A stretch of DNA of 64,000 nt, taken from contig NZ_AP018365.1 in assembly GCF_016756395.1 (NCBI RefSeq), positions 8,769,491 through 8,833,490 on the forward strand, given 5' to 3'. Source of the stretch: Streptomyces sp. SN-593 (GTDB lineage Bacteria; Actinomycetota; Actinomycetes; Streptomycetales; Streptomycetaceae). A program made the position numbers and the translations under genes. Within the stretch, counting starts at the first letter, position 1. Each line of letters opens with the position of its first letter. The notes under the pieces are model-generated. The model saw only the letters and a list, made by a program, of their open reading frames with translations. It did not search any database and had not been told where the DNA came from. Shown piece by piece: positions 27,053-36,460 of the stretch.

Positions 27053-28402
27053 GTGGCCACTCACGCCCCCGCCCACGCCCCGGCCCTGCGCTACCTGCAC
27101 ACCAGGACCGCCGGGGTCCCCGATCCCCTCGCCACCGCCGTCCGGCTCGCCCGGTCCGGCCTCGCCGACCGCTGCGCCGTCTACGAGCAGGACGGCCGCT
27201 GGTGGTTCGCCGGCGGCGCACTCGGCGAGGTGACGGTCCACCAGGACACCGTCACCACGCAGTGGAACGGCGAGCGCCGGGTGACCCCGCGCACCTGCGG
27301 CCACGCCGCCCAGGACCTCGGCGCCGCGCTCGCCGGCGCCCCGGTGGCCGACTGGCGCGGCTACGGCTGGGTCGCCTTCGAAAGCGCCGCCGCCGCGGTC
27401 GGCCGGGCCGCCGCCGACCCGCGGCAGCCGCTCGCCCACGCCTTCGTGCCCGCCGTCGAGGTCGAGATCGGCACCGGCGGCCTCGATGTGCGGTGCGCCG
27501 CGCCCGACCTGCTCCAGCGGGTCCTGACCGCCGTCCACACCCCCGAGGCCGTACCCGACCTGCCGGCCCGGCCGCTCGACGTGGAGGCCGAGGGCCCGGC
27601 CGCCTACGAGGAGGCCGTCGCCGACGCCGTCGCCCGCATCAACCGCGGCGACCTGGAGAAGGTCATCCTGTCCCGGCGCGTCGAGGTGCCCTTCGCCCTC
27701 GACTTCCCCGGCACCTACGCCGCCGGCCGCCGCGCCAACACCCCGGCCCGCTCCTTCCTGCTCGACCTGCCCGGCCTGCGCGCGGTCGGCTTCAGCCCCG
27801 AGACCGTCGCCGAGGTCGGCGCCGACGGCTGGGTGACCTCCCAGCCGCTGGCCGGCACCCGCGCCCGCCACGCCGACGACCCGGTGCTCGACGCCCGCAC
27901 CGCCGCCGAACTGCGCACCGACGTCAAGGAGATCTACGAGCACGCGGTGTCCGTGCAGCTCGCCGACACCGAGATGCGCGCCCTGTGCGCGCCGGGCAGC
28001 GTGGCCGTGGAGGAGTTCATGGCGGTCAAGGAGCGCGGCAGCGTCCGCCACCTGGGCTCGCGGGTGCGCGGCCGGCTCCGCGCCGACCGCACCCGCTGGG
28101 ACGCCCTCGCCGCGCTCTTCCCCGCCGTCACCGCGTCCGGCATCCCCAAGCCGCCCGCCTACGACGTGATCGCCGACCACGAACCGCCCCGCGGGCTGTA
28201 CTCCGGCGCCGTGCTGCGTGCCACCGCCGACGGTGACCTGGACGCCGCGCTCGCGCTGCGCACCGTCTACACCCACCAGGGCCGTACCTGGGTGCGGGCC
28301 GGCGCGGGGATCGTCGGGGTCTCCCGGCCCGCCCGCGAGTACCGCGAGACGTGCGAGAAGCTCGCCAGCGTCGCGCCCTACCTGGTGCCGGCCCGCCCGT
28401 AA
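27053..28402 (+). CDS. Salicylate synthase (MbtI/Irp9 type)
   Basis: 449 residues, the usual length of MbtI/Irp9. It is a chorismate-utilising TrpE/EntC-fold enzyme that makes salicylate from chorismate via isochorismate. Features include INRGDLEKVILSR, GFSPETVAEV, the QPLAGTRA loop, AVKERGSVRHLGSRV, VTASGIPK and GLYSGAV, then the C-terminal RAGAGIVGVS and ETCEKLASVAPYL. The last elements match salicylate synthases better than pure isochorismate synthases, and no isochorismatase or pyruvate lyase gene is present. GTG 27053 is selected because protein similarity starts there; AGGA lies 11 bases upstream. It supplies the aryl cap and is regulated by the iron box 130 bp upstream. Confidence 0.9.
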   Translation: MATHAPAHAPALRYLHTRTAGVPDPLATAVRLARSGLADRCAVYEQDGRWWFAGGALGEVTVHQDTVTTQWNGERRVTPRTCGHAAQDLGAALAGAPVADWRGYGWVAFESAAAAVGRAAADPRQPLAHAFVPAVEVEIGTGGLDVRCAAPDLLQRVLTAVHTPEAVPDLPARPLDVEAEGPAAYEEAVADAVARINRGDLEKVILSRRVEVPFALDFPGTYAAGRRANTPARSFLLDLPGLRAVGFSPETVAEVGADGWVTSQPLAGTRARHADDPVLDARTAAELRTDVKEIYEHAVSVQLADTEMRALCAPGSVAVEEFMAVKERGSVRHLGSRVRGRLRADRTRWDALAALFPAVTASGIPKPPAYDVIADHEPPRGLYSGAVLRATADGDLDAALALRTVYTHQGRTWVRAGAGIVGVSRPAREYRETCEKLASVAPYLVPARP

Positions 28403-28510
28403 GGCTCCTCCAGCGGGCCGGCCGCCGTACGACGCGGCGCCGGCCCGGCCCCCACCGCGGCGAACCGCCGCCCCGCCACCGCCCACCGCGACCCCGTCGA
28501 GAGGACCCGC

Positions 28511-30127
<1,617 letters not shown>

Positions 30128-30142
30128 TCCCGCCTCGGGCCG

Positions 30143-30180
30143 CCCGGCCCGGGCCCGCGCGCACGCGCGCCCGGGCCGGG
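30143..30180. terminator. Strong bidirectional terminator hairpin
   Basis: A perfect 12-bp inverted repeat (CCCGGCCCGGGC / GCCCGGGCCGGG) encloses further GCGCGC complementarity. It is centred between the converging salicyl-AMP ligase and siderophore-interacting protein genes, 16 bp after one stop and 9 bp before the other. Confidence 0.8.
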
Positions 30181-30188
30181 GCCCGGGG

Positions 30189-31100
30189 TCACGCGAGGTC
30201 GGCGTCGGTGGTGAGTGTCGGGTCGTCGGGGTCGCCGCCCGCGGCCACGGCGGCCTGGTAGGCGGCCAACACCTGCACGTCGCGCTCGTCACTGGTCAGA
30301 TCCCGCTTCCAGTACGCCGATGCCTGCAACTGGGGGCGCGGCAGGCCGCGTTCGTCGAGCAGGCAGCGGCGGAGGGAGCGGGCCGCGCCGGCCTCGGCGC
30401 CGATCCACGCCTGGGCGGCGGCGAACGGCCGGTCCACGTCGCGCACCGCCTTCTCCAGCGGCCCGCCCGGGCCGGCGGGGACGCCGTCGCGGTACAGCCA
30501 GACCACCTCCGCGCCGGCCGGCACGGCCAGGTTGATCCGGTCGGCCGCGCCGTCGACCTCGATCAGAGCCACCACCTCGGTGCCGTCCGGCAGCGACTCC
30601 AGGATGGCCGCGATGGCGGGCAGCGCGGTCTCGTCGCCGGCCAGCAGGTGCCATGCCGCCTCGGGGGAGGCGGCGAACTCGTGGCGGGGTCCGGCGAGGG
30701 CGACCTCGTCGCCCGGCTCCGCGGTCCGTGCCCACACGCTGGCGGGGGTGTCGCCGTGCAGCAGCACGTCCACGGTCAGTTCGTGGGCGGCCGGGTCGAA
30801 CCGGCGGGCGGTGAAGGCGCGCAGCACCGGCGGCACCGCGCCGGGCGCGTACTCGGGCAGGCCGCCCGCGCCGACGACCGGCAGGTCGACGGTCCGGCGC
30901 CCGGCCGGAGGCAGCATGAACTTCCAGGCGTCGGCGGGCAGTCCGCCCTCCGCGCAGCCGGCCAGCTCCGCGCCGCCGACGGTGATGCGGCGCATTCGCG
31001 CGGTCAGGTCGGCGGTGCGCAGCACCTGCGCGCGACGGACCCGGACCTGCGGCCGGGTCTGCCGGGTGCGGCGGCGCAGCTCCTCCTGGATCGGGGGCAT
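30189..31100 (-). CDS. Siderophore-interacting protein (FAD ferric-siderophore reductase, ViuB/SIP family)
   Basis: A 303-residue cytosolic flavin reductase that releases iron from imported siderophore. The FAD-binding part shows MRRITVGG and YAPGAVPPVLRAFTARRFDP. The NAD(P)H-binding part has HLLAGDETALPAIAAIL and AAQAWIGAEAGAARSLRR, and the C-terminal AYWKRDLTSDE is typical of the family (Y.r.G..DE.). ATG 31100 has AAGGAG seven bases upstream. An iron box overlaps its -10 region. It is divergent from a TetR regulator. Confidence 0.94.
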   Translation of the reverse strand: MPPIQEELRRRTRQTRPQVRVRRAQVLRTADLTARMRRITVGGAELAGCAEGGLPADAWKFMLPPAGRRTVDLPVVGAGGLPEYAPGAVPPVLRAFTARRFDPAAHELTVDVLLHGDTPASVWARTAEPGDEVALAGPRHEFAASPEAAWHLLAGDETALPAIAAILESLPDGTEVVALIEVDGAADRINLAVPAGAEVVWLYRDGVPAGPGGPLEKAVRDVDRPFAAAQAWIGAEAGAARSLRRCLLDERGLPRPQLQASAYWKRDLTSDERDVQVLAAYQAAVAAGGDPDDPTLTTDADLA

Positions 31101-31176
31101 GGGTTACTCCTTGCGAGGTGGTGGTGCGGCCGCCGACGTCCGTGCGGCGGAAGGGGGGACGGAAGCGGAACAGAAG

Positions 31177-31195
31177 AAAGGTATGCCTAACCAAA
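31177..31195. promoter_or_regulatory. Iron box upstream of the siderophore-interacting protein
   Basis: Read on the minus strand, TTTGGTTAGGCATACCTTT matches about 14 of 19 positions of the TTAGGTTAGGCTAACCTAA consensus. It overlaps the predicted -10 of the reductase gene and lies within the divergent TetR intergenic region. Confidence 0.75.
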
Positions 31196-31206
31196 GTTAT
31201 TGGCAA
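31178..31206 (-). promoter_or_regulatory. Predicted promoter of the siderophore-interacting protein gene
   Basis: On the minus strand TTGCCA (31206-31201) and TACCTT (31183-31178) have 17-bp spacing, about 78 bp before the start codon. The element is overlapped by the iron box. Confidence 0.5.
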
Positions 31207-31267
31207 CGGGCTGTTGCTAAAGGCGCGCGGAGGGCGGGTTCGCCCAGGTCGGGAGGGCTGGGGGAGA

Positions 31268-32002
31268 ATGAGGGGCATGACCGGGAACAGCGAGCCGCCC
31301 CCGCCGCGCCGCACACAGGCGCGGCCGGCCGCGGTGCGGGCGCCGCGCACCCCACGACTGGGGCGCCCGCCGCAGGTCGACCGCGAGGCGATCGTCCGCG
31401 CCGCCGTCGCCGTCGGCTTCGGCAAGCTGGGAATGAGCACCGTCGCCCAGCGGCTCGGCACCAAGCACTCGACGCTCTACCGCTACTTCGCCACCCGGGA
31501 CGAGCTGGTCGCGGCCACCGTCGATGCGGTGGTCGCGGAGACCGACTGGCCGGAGCCGTCCGGGAGTTGGCGGCCGGACCTGGCGGCCTACGCGTGGACC
31601 ACCTACCGGCTGCTGGAGCGCTACCCGGGGCTGGCCGCCCACATCGTCTCGCTGCGCGGCACCTCGGCCGCCTACGGCCGGGTGAACGAGCGCGTGGTCA
31701 CCCACCTGGTGGACCTCGGGTTCTCCGCCGAGAGCGCGATCCTCGCGCACGACGTGGTGCACGAACAGGTGCTGATGTTCTTCCTGGCCGGACAGGGCGG
31801 CGAGGGCGACGAGGGGGCCACCACCCCGCAGCGCGCCGCCGAACTGCGGCGCGAGTTGCTGCCGGACGCCCTGGAAGAGGTGGACCCGCGGCTGCGGGAG
31901 GCGCTGACGGGCATCGTGCGGGGAGAGCCGGGCGGCTGGTTCGCCCGCAAGCTGGAAGTGCTGCTCGACGGCCTGGCCGGCCTGGCACCCGAGGCGGCCT
32001 GA
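31268..32002 (+). CDS. TetR/AcrR family transcriptional regulator
   Basis: 244 residues with an N-terminal TetR helix-turn-helix: LGRPPQVDREAIVRAAVAVGF, then the recognition part MSTVAQRLGTKHSTLYRYFATRDELV. The C-terminal ligand-binding portion has Leu/Ala-rich helices and a GlyGlu-rich loop. ATG 31268 is chosen for GGGAGG about nine bases upstream; ATG 31277 is an alternative. It is divergent from the siderophore reductase and may control it or the exporter genes. Ligand unknown. Confidence 0.88.
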   Translation: MRGMTGNSEPPPPRRTQARPAAVRAPRTPRLGRPPQVDREAIVRAAVAVGFGKLGMSTVAQRLGTKHSTLYRYFATRDELVAATVDAVVAETDWPEPSGSWRPDLAAYAWTTYRLLERYPGLAAHIVSLRGTSAAYGRVNERVVTHLVDLGFSAESAILAHDVVHEQVLMFFLAGQGGEGDEGATTPQRAAELRRELLPDALEEVDPRLREALTGIVRGEPGGWFARKLEVLLDGLAGLAPEAA

Positions 32003-32017
32003 GGCACCCGAGCGGCA

Positions 32018-32082
32018 CGGCGCGGGGCCGTACCGGCCGCGAGGTCACGCGTCCCCCGCCGCCGGTACGGCACCCCGCGCCG
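32018..32082. terminator. Long bidirectional terminator hairpin
   Basis: CGGCGCGGGGCCGTACCGGC (32018-32037) pairs with 32061-32082 over 20 bp with one 2-nt bulge. It lies between the converging TetR gene and the YqcI-MbtH gene. Confidence 0.8.
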
Positions 32083-32105
32083 CGGACATCCGCCCGGCGC
32101 CGGGC

Positions 32106-33122
32106 CTACCCCACCGGATCGAGGTCCCGCCGGCGCGAGGAGGCCGGGCGCATGTCGGTCCACACCCGCACCACGTACGCCAGGCACGCCTCCCGTGATC
32201 CGCGCACGCCGGTCGGGTGCCAGTGCGGCGGCACCGGCACGGCTGCCGGCCACAGCGAGGACTGGCCCTCGTCGTTGACCAGCACCAGGTGGCTGCCGGT
32301 CCCGCCGGCGGGCGACGCCTCACGGGCGCCGGCCCGGGCCAGGAACGGGCAGGCCGGCGTGGCGCCGTCCGCGCTGTCGGGCAGGAAGTACTGCCGCCAC
32401 TCGCGGTTGCCCTCCTCGCCGTGGTTCCCCAACTGCGGGGCCGGCTCCATGCCGTCGAACCGCCGGATGCGGTTGCGGATCACCTGGCGCGCCTTGGCCC
32501 CGCGCGGGGTGTGCGGCTCCAGCCCCTCGAACACCCACCGCGGCTGGAAGGTGATCATGAAGTGCGGGCTGTGCCGGCTGTGCCGGTCGACGTGGGAGGG
32601 GGTGTTGCAGACCACGAAGATCTCGGTGCCGGCGTAGCTGAACTCCCACCAGAGGTCCTCGGGGTCCAGCGGGGTGTCCGCCGGCCACGGCTCGGTGTCG
32701 CCGTCGTGCAGGTACTGGAGCACCTCCCAGAAGCGCCGGAAGTACGCGTCCACGCCCAGCGGCTGGTCCTCGGGCGGCCCGAAGAACACCACCAGCGAGG
32801 TGTCCTTGCCCAGGTCGCGGTAGATGTCCAGGTATTCGCGCAGGATGCCGGCGAGCGGCGCCCACGCGGCCTCGTCGTGCGCGCTGTCGACGAAGCCGAA
32901 GCGCAGGGACTCCTTCTTGGCGGCGGCCACGGCGAAGGTGCACGGGAACGGCTTCTCGGTGCCGACCAGGGTGGCCAGCAGGTCCGAGGCGGCGGCCTGG
33001 CCCCAGTCGGGCACGGCGCCGATGGTCCGGGCCGCCAGGGCCGGGCGGGTGGGGGCGGGGGCGCCGTCAAGGGCGCCGGTGGGTTCGAAACGGTCGTCGG
33101 TCGCGGACACGTTGGCGGACAC
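32106..33122 (-). CDS. YqcI/YcgG-family N-oxygenase candidate fused to an MbtH domain
   Basis: 338 residues in two parts. Residues about 38-250 match the YqcI/YcgG family: EKPFPCTFAVAAAKKE with Cys61, an aromatic acidic middle, and PHFMITFQPRWVFEGL. Heme-dependent N-hydroxylases such as GntA of guanitoxin biosynthesis belong to this family, and a homologue (GrbE) accompanies the graminine pathway of gramibactin. Residues about 275-328 are a complete MbtH-like domain (VNDEGQSSLWP, then AYVVRVWTDMRP), the A-domain chaperone. No other MbtH is present, so the fusion probably also serves the A domains. GTG 33122 has GGAG about ten bases upstream. It follows the SznF-like gene by 73 bp under the same iron box. 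Catalytic role is inferred; the two domain calls are firm. Confidence 0.85.
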   Translation of the reverse strand: MSANVSATDDRFEPTGALDGAPAPTRPALAARTIGAVPDWGQAAASDLLATLVGTEKPFPCTFAVAAAKKESLRFGFVDSAHDEAAWAPLAGILREYLDIYRDLGKDTSLVVFFGPPEDQPLGVDAYFRRFWEVLQYLHDGDTEPWPADTPLDPEDLWWEFSYAGTEIFVVCNTPSHVDRHSRHSPHFMITFQPRWVFEGLEPHTPRGAKARQVIRNRIRRFDGMEPAPQLGNHGEEGNREWRQYFLPDSADGATPACPFLARAGAREASPAGGTGSHLVLVNDEGQSSLWPAAVPVPPHWHPTGVRGSREACLAYVVRVWTDMRPASSRRRDLDPVG

Positions 33123-33195
33123 GATGGGGTGACTCCATCCCGGGTCGGGGGCTCCCGGCGCGCTCGCCGGGGCCCGGGGGTGCGGCGGCCGGCGG

Positions 33196-34602
33196 TCAGA
33201 ACCGGGCGTACATGTCCTCGGGGATGATCGGCTGGTGGTAGGTGCACTCGCCGGACAGCACCGTGGAGCCGTGCAGCCGCGACACCGGGATGAGGACCTT
33301 GTCCCCCTCGTGCAGGTCTATCTTGTGGGTGACGTTGTTCCAGAAGTGCATCTCGCCGCGCTCGACCATCACCAGCCGGTGCTCGTTGTGCACGTGGGTG
33401 GTCGAGGTCTCCTCGTGGCTCTCCACGAAGGTGTCCAGGTCCACGGTGATGTCGTTGTCCTCGATGTGGCGGCTGATGCGCTCGGCCTTCTCCTGGTGCA
33501 GCGGGATGTCGTCGGCCCACGCGAGCTGGAGCGCCAGGTCCTCGTCCCACAGTTGGGCGAACCAGGCGGCGTCGGCGAAGCCGTCGTGGAAGCGGCGCAC
33601 GGCCGACGGACCGTACAGGCGGATCAGCGGCTCGATCCAGCGGTCGGTGAACTCGCGCAGGTGGCCCGGCTGTTCGGCCAGGTGCGCCAGCAGGCCCGAG
33701 CGCACCCCGAGGCCGTCCTCGAAGACGTCGGCGAAGCGGGTGGCGGTCACCGCGCGGTCGATGCTCTGGTGGACCAGCGCGCCGAGGAACTCCGGGTAGC
33801 GCTCGCGGTCGCGCGACAGCCAGTGCAGGTGGTTGCCCCGGGCGAGCGAGGTGCCCAGGTAGAGCTGCCAGTAGGCGCCCGTGGTGGTCTTCAGCCCGCC
33901 GCCCTCCACCAGGGCCCGGTACTCCTCGTGCAGGCCGGCCCAGGTGCGGTAGTCGTCCAGCAGCGCGGTGCGGGCGCCGGGGTGCCCCGCGTCGAACTCG
34001 CCCAGCGCCGCCCGCCCGGTGGCGAGGTAGCTCGCCGGCAGGTACGCCGACAGTTGGAGCAGCACGAACGTCGCCGACGCCTTGCGGTCCTTCGTGCCCA
34101 GCGCCGTGGTGAAGGCCCGGCCCGGCTCGGCCAGGCGCTGCTGGTGGTACTCCTCGACGGCGGCGGCGACCTGGTCGGGGGAGTAGCCGGGCAGCGGCTT
34201 GCGCTCGCCCGGGAGCAGGCTGAACAGGTGCTGCTCCAGGATCGGCGCGGCGAGCGCGCCCAGGATGCGGTTCTCGTCGTTGTAGAACGACGCGGCGTCG
34301 CGTTCGGCGTCCCCGTTCGGGGCGGGCGGCAGGAACAGCAGCCCGCTGTCGTAGACGTTGCGCAGCATCCGGTGCCCGAGCAGCGCGCTGAGCTTGAGGG
34401 CCTTGGCCGCCGGCATCTTCCTGCCGTAGTTCAGCCATGCCAGGTCGTCGGGGCGCACCGGCCGGCGGTAGGGGTTCTCCTCGGTGGTGAGCTCCTCCCA
34501 CTCGGCGGCCCGGAACGCGGGGTTCGCGGCGAACGCCTTGACGACGTCGTTGAGTTCACCGTTCGCGAGCTGGGCGATGGTCTCCGAGTGCTCCAGGGGC
34601 AT
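33196..34602 (-). CDS. SznF-like N-oxygenase with C-terminal cupin (N-N bond-forming candidate)
   Basis: 468 residues, close to the 471 of SznF, the streptozotocin enzyme that hydroxylates a guanidine and rearranges it to an N-nitrosourea. The C-terminal cupin has THVHNEHR and SRLHGS. His403, His405 and His444 match the spacing of the SznF cupin iron ligands (as I recall His407, His409, His448), with a constant offset of four. The helical central region (about 100-330) corresponds to the heme-oxygenase-like diiron domain, but I cannot place all its ligands; His307 and His314 are candidates with Gln311 between. GrbD of gramibactin is the comparable protein for graminine. ATG 34602 has GGAGG six bases upstream, and the transcript starts near an iron box. 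Predicted role: converting (hydroxy)arginine to an N-nitroso-N-hydroxy amino acid with the YqcI partner. Confidence 0.8.
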   Translation of the reverse strand: MPLEHSETIAQLANGELNDVVKAFAANPAFRAAEWEELTTEENPYRRPVRPDDLAWLNYGRKMPAAKALKLSALLGHRMLRNVYDSGLLFLPPAPNGDAERDAASFYNDENRILGALAAPILEQHLFSLLPGERKPLPGYSPDQVAAAVEEYHQQRLAEPGRAFTTALGTKDRKASATFVLLQLSAYLPASYLATGRAALGEFDAGHPGARTALLDDYRTWAGLHEEYRALVEGGGLKTTTGAYWQLYLGTSLARGNHLHWLSRDRERYPEFLGALVHQSIDRAVTATRFADVFEDGLGVRSGLLAHLAEQPGHLREFTDRWIEPLIRLYGPSAVRRFHDGFADAAWFAQLWDEDLALQLAWADDIPLHQEKAERISRHIEDNDITVDLDTFVESHEETSTTHVHNEHRLVMVERGEMHFWNNVTHKIDLHEGDKVLIPVSRLHGSTVLSGECTYHQPIIPEDMYARF

Positions 34603-34682
34603 GTCGGTCCTCCAGACGGATCGGGCGTGCGGGCACGGCGGCGCCGCGCGCCGCAGGCAGGCAACACGCTGTCATTTATTGC

Positions 34683-34701
34683 TTAGGTAAGCCTTACCTT
34701 A
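34683..34701. promoter_or_regulatory. Iron box upstream of the SznF-like operon
   Basis: TTAGGTAAGCCTTACCTTA is a nearly perfect 19-bp palindrome of the DtxR/DmdR type, 80 bp upstream of the SznF-like start in an AT-rich patch. It ties the N-oxidation genes to the iron-controlled cluster. Confidence 0.88.
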
Positions 34702-34941
34702 TGGTGGATTGCCGTCAAGTCCCCACCGTCGCCCGGTGCGCGGCGCCGGGGACCGGAGTGCGCCGTGGCGGTGCGCCGCGCGGCCCCGCGACGACCGCAT
34801 GGCCCCGCTTTGGTTCGAGTTCGCCCCCCGGGCGGCCCGCGGCGACGTGCGCAGTGTCACAGCGCCGGCACGCGCCGCCCGGCGGAGACCGTCCGCCCGG
34901 CGGAGACCGCCCGGCAGGCGTCGCCCGGCGGGCACGCGTCG

Positions 34942-34983
34942 GCCCGCCCGCCGTCCCGCGGGGGAGCGGGACGGCGAGCGGGC
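34942..34983 (-). terminator. Terminator after the amidohydrolase operon
   Basis: GCCGTCCCGC pairs perfectly with GCGGGACGGC around a 6-nt loop. After a 2-nt mismatch the stem is extended by GCCCGC/GCGGGC. It lies 11 bp beyond the stop of the last amidohydrolase. The rest of the gap up to the iron box (34702-34941) shows nothing recognisable. Confidence 0.7.
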
Positions 34984-34993
34984 CGACGGCGGT

Positions 34994-36460
34994 TCAGGCG
35001 AGCGGGAAGCTGGGCGGGAAGAGGCGGTCCGGCGGCCGCCCGAGCCGGTCGCGCCCCGCGTAGGCGGACCTCATCCGGTCGAACAGCTCCTGCGCCCGCG
35101 CCCGCAGCGGGCCGGTCCGCACGCCGGGTACCCGGCCGTCCCTGACCACGACGCGCCCGGCGATCATCGACATCCGCACCGCGCGGCCGGTGCCGTTGGA
35201 CAGCAGGGTGCGCACCGGGTCGTCGAGGACCCCGTCCCGCACGTCGTCCAGGGCGAAGGCGACCAGGTCGGCCTGCGCGCCCGGGGCGATTCTGCCCAGG
35301 TCCTCCCGCCCGAGCGCCGCGGCCCCGGCCACCGTGGCGGCGCGGACGTAGTCGGCGGGCGTGACCGTGTCCGTCCGGCCGCTCTGCACCTTCGCGAGGT
35401 TGACCCCGAAGTCCATGCCGCGCACCAGGTCCGGCGGGAACGAGTCGGTGCCGAGCGCGATGTTCAGGCCCGCCGCCCGGTAGCGGGCGAAGGTCTCCAT
35501 CGCCGAGCCGTAGCGCGCCGAGGTGAGCGGGCAGTGGACGACGCTCACCCGGTTCTCGACCAGCCGCGCCAGGTCCCGGTCGGTGCCGGCGCCCACCGAG
35601 GAGTGCGCGTCCAGGTGGATGCCGTGCGGCACCAGGAGCCGGTCGCCGAGCAGCCCGGCGCGCTCCAGCACGGACAGCGGGTCGCCGCGGCCCTGCTCGG
35701 CGAGCCGGTGGCGCTCGGCGACGCCCTGCAGGCAGTGCAGCCGGACCTTGACGTCGAGGCTCCGCGCCGCCTCGGCGGTGGCGGCCAGCAGGTCGTCCGA
35801 CATCGTCTCGACGCGGCAGGGCAGCAGGACCGGGCGCAGCAGCGCGTCGTGCTCCTCGCGCAGCCATCGCGCGAACCGCACCGCGTCGGCGAGGCCGGTC
35901 CGCCCGGCCTCCTCGTCCCACCAGACGGTCGCGCTGCCGTCCGCGCGCACCGCGCCGACACCCGAGCGGTAGCTCGGGCCCAGGTAGCAGCGCAGCCCCA
36001 GCGCGCGGGCCTCGCGCGCCATGTCCACGGCCTCGTCGTAGGTCTCGGCCCACCGGCTGTGGGTCTCCGCGGCGATCGGCATCGCCGTGGTGACGCCGTG
36101 CAGCAGGAGCTGTACGAAGGCGTAGCGGCGGACGAACGCCTTCTCCTCGCGGGTGAACACGTCCCGGGGACCCTGCTCCAGGTAGCGCAGCGACCAGGTG
36201 AGGTCCCGGGCGTGCTGGGGGCCGCCGAAGGAGTCCAGCAGCGCGTGGTCGATGTCGGCCAGCGCGTCGAGGTCGATCAGGCCGGGCATCAGCAGAGCCG
36301 ACCCCAGCTCGACCGTGCGGGTCCCGGGGGCCGGCTGCGCCGTGGTGCGCGGCCCGACGCGGACGATCCGGCCGCCGTCCACCTCGACCTCGCCGTCGCG
36401 CAGCAGCGCGTGGTCGGTGCCCGCCCAGGCCAGGACGTGGTCGGCGTGCAGCCGGATCAC
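34994..36460 (-). CDS. Amidohydrolase-family protein lacking the HxH metal motif
   Basis: 488 residues with the overall plan of the chlorohydrolase/deaminase branch of amidohydrolases. There is an N-terminal beta-sandwich segment, GSALLMPGLID, then VRLHCLQG, LVPHGIHLDAHSSVG, VSVVHCPLTSARYGSAM, IALGTDSFPPD, and GAQADLVAF near the end. The usual HxH after the first strand (PGLIDxHxH) is replaced by DLDALADIDH, so one metal-binding pair is missing. It may use a different metal scheme or be catalytically altered. The GTG start overlaps the stop of the neighbouring amidohydrolase (GTGA). It is the last gene of the catabolic operon; substrate unknown. Confidence 0.82.
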   Translation of the reverse strand: MIRLHADHVLAWAGTDHALLRDGEVEVDGGRIVRVGPRTTAQPAPGTRTVELGSALLMPGLIDLDALADIDHALLDSFGGPQHARDLTWSLRYLEQGPRDVFTREEKAFVRRYAFVQLLLHGVTTAMPIAAETHSRWAETYDEAVDMAREARALGLRCYLGPSYRSGVGAVRADGSATVWWDEEAGRTGLADAVRFARWLREEHDALLRPVLLPCRVETMSDDLLAATAEAARSLDVKVRLHCLQGVAERHRLAEQGRGDPLSVLERAGLLGDRLLVPHGIHLDAHSSVGAGTDRDLARLVENRVSVVHCPLTSARYGSAMETFARYRAAGLNIALGTDSFPPDLVRGMDFGVNLAKVQSGRTDTVTPADYVRAATVAGAAALGREDLGRIAPGAQADLVAFALDDVRDGVLDDPVRTLLSNGTGRAVRMSMIAGRVVVRDGRVPGVRTGPLRARAQELFDRMRSAYAGRDRLGRPPDRLFPPSFPLA

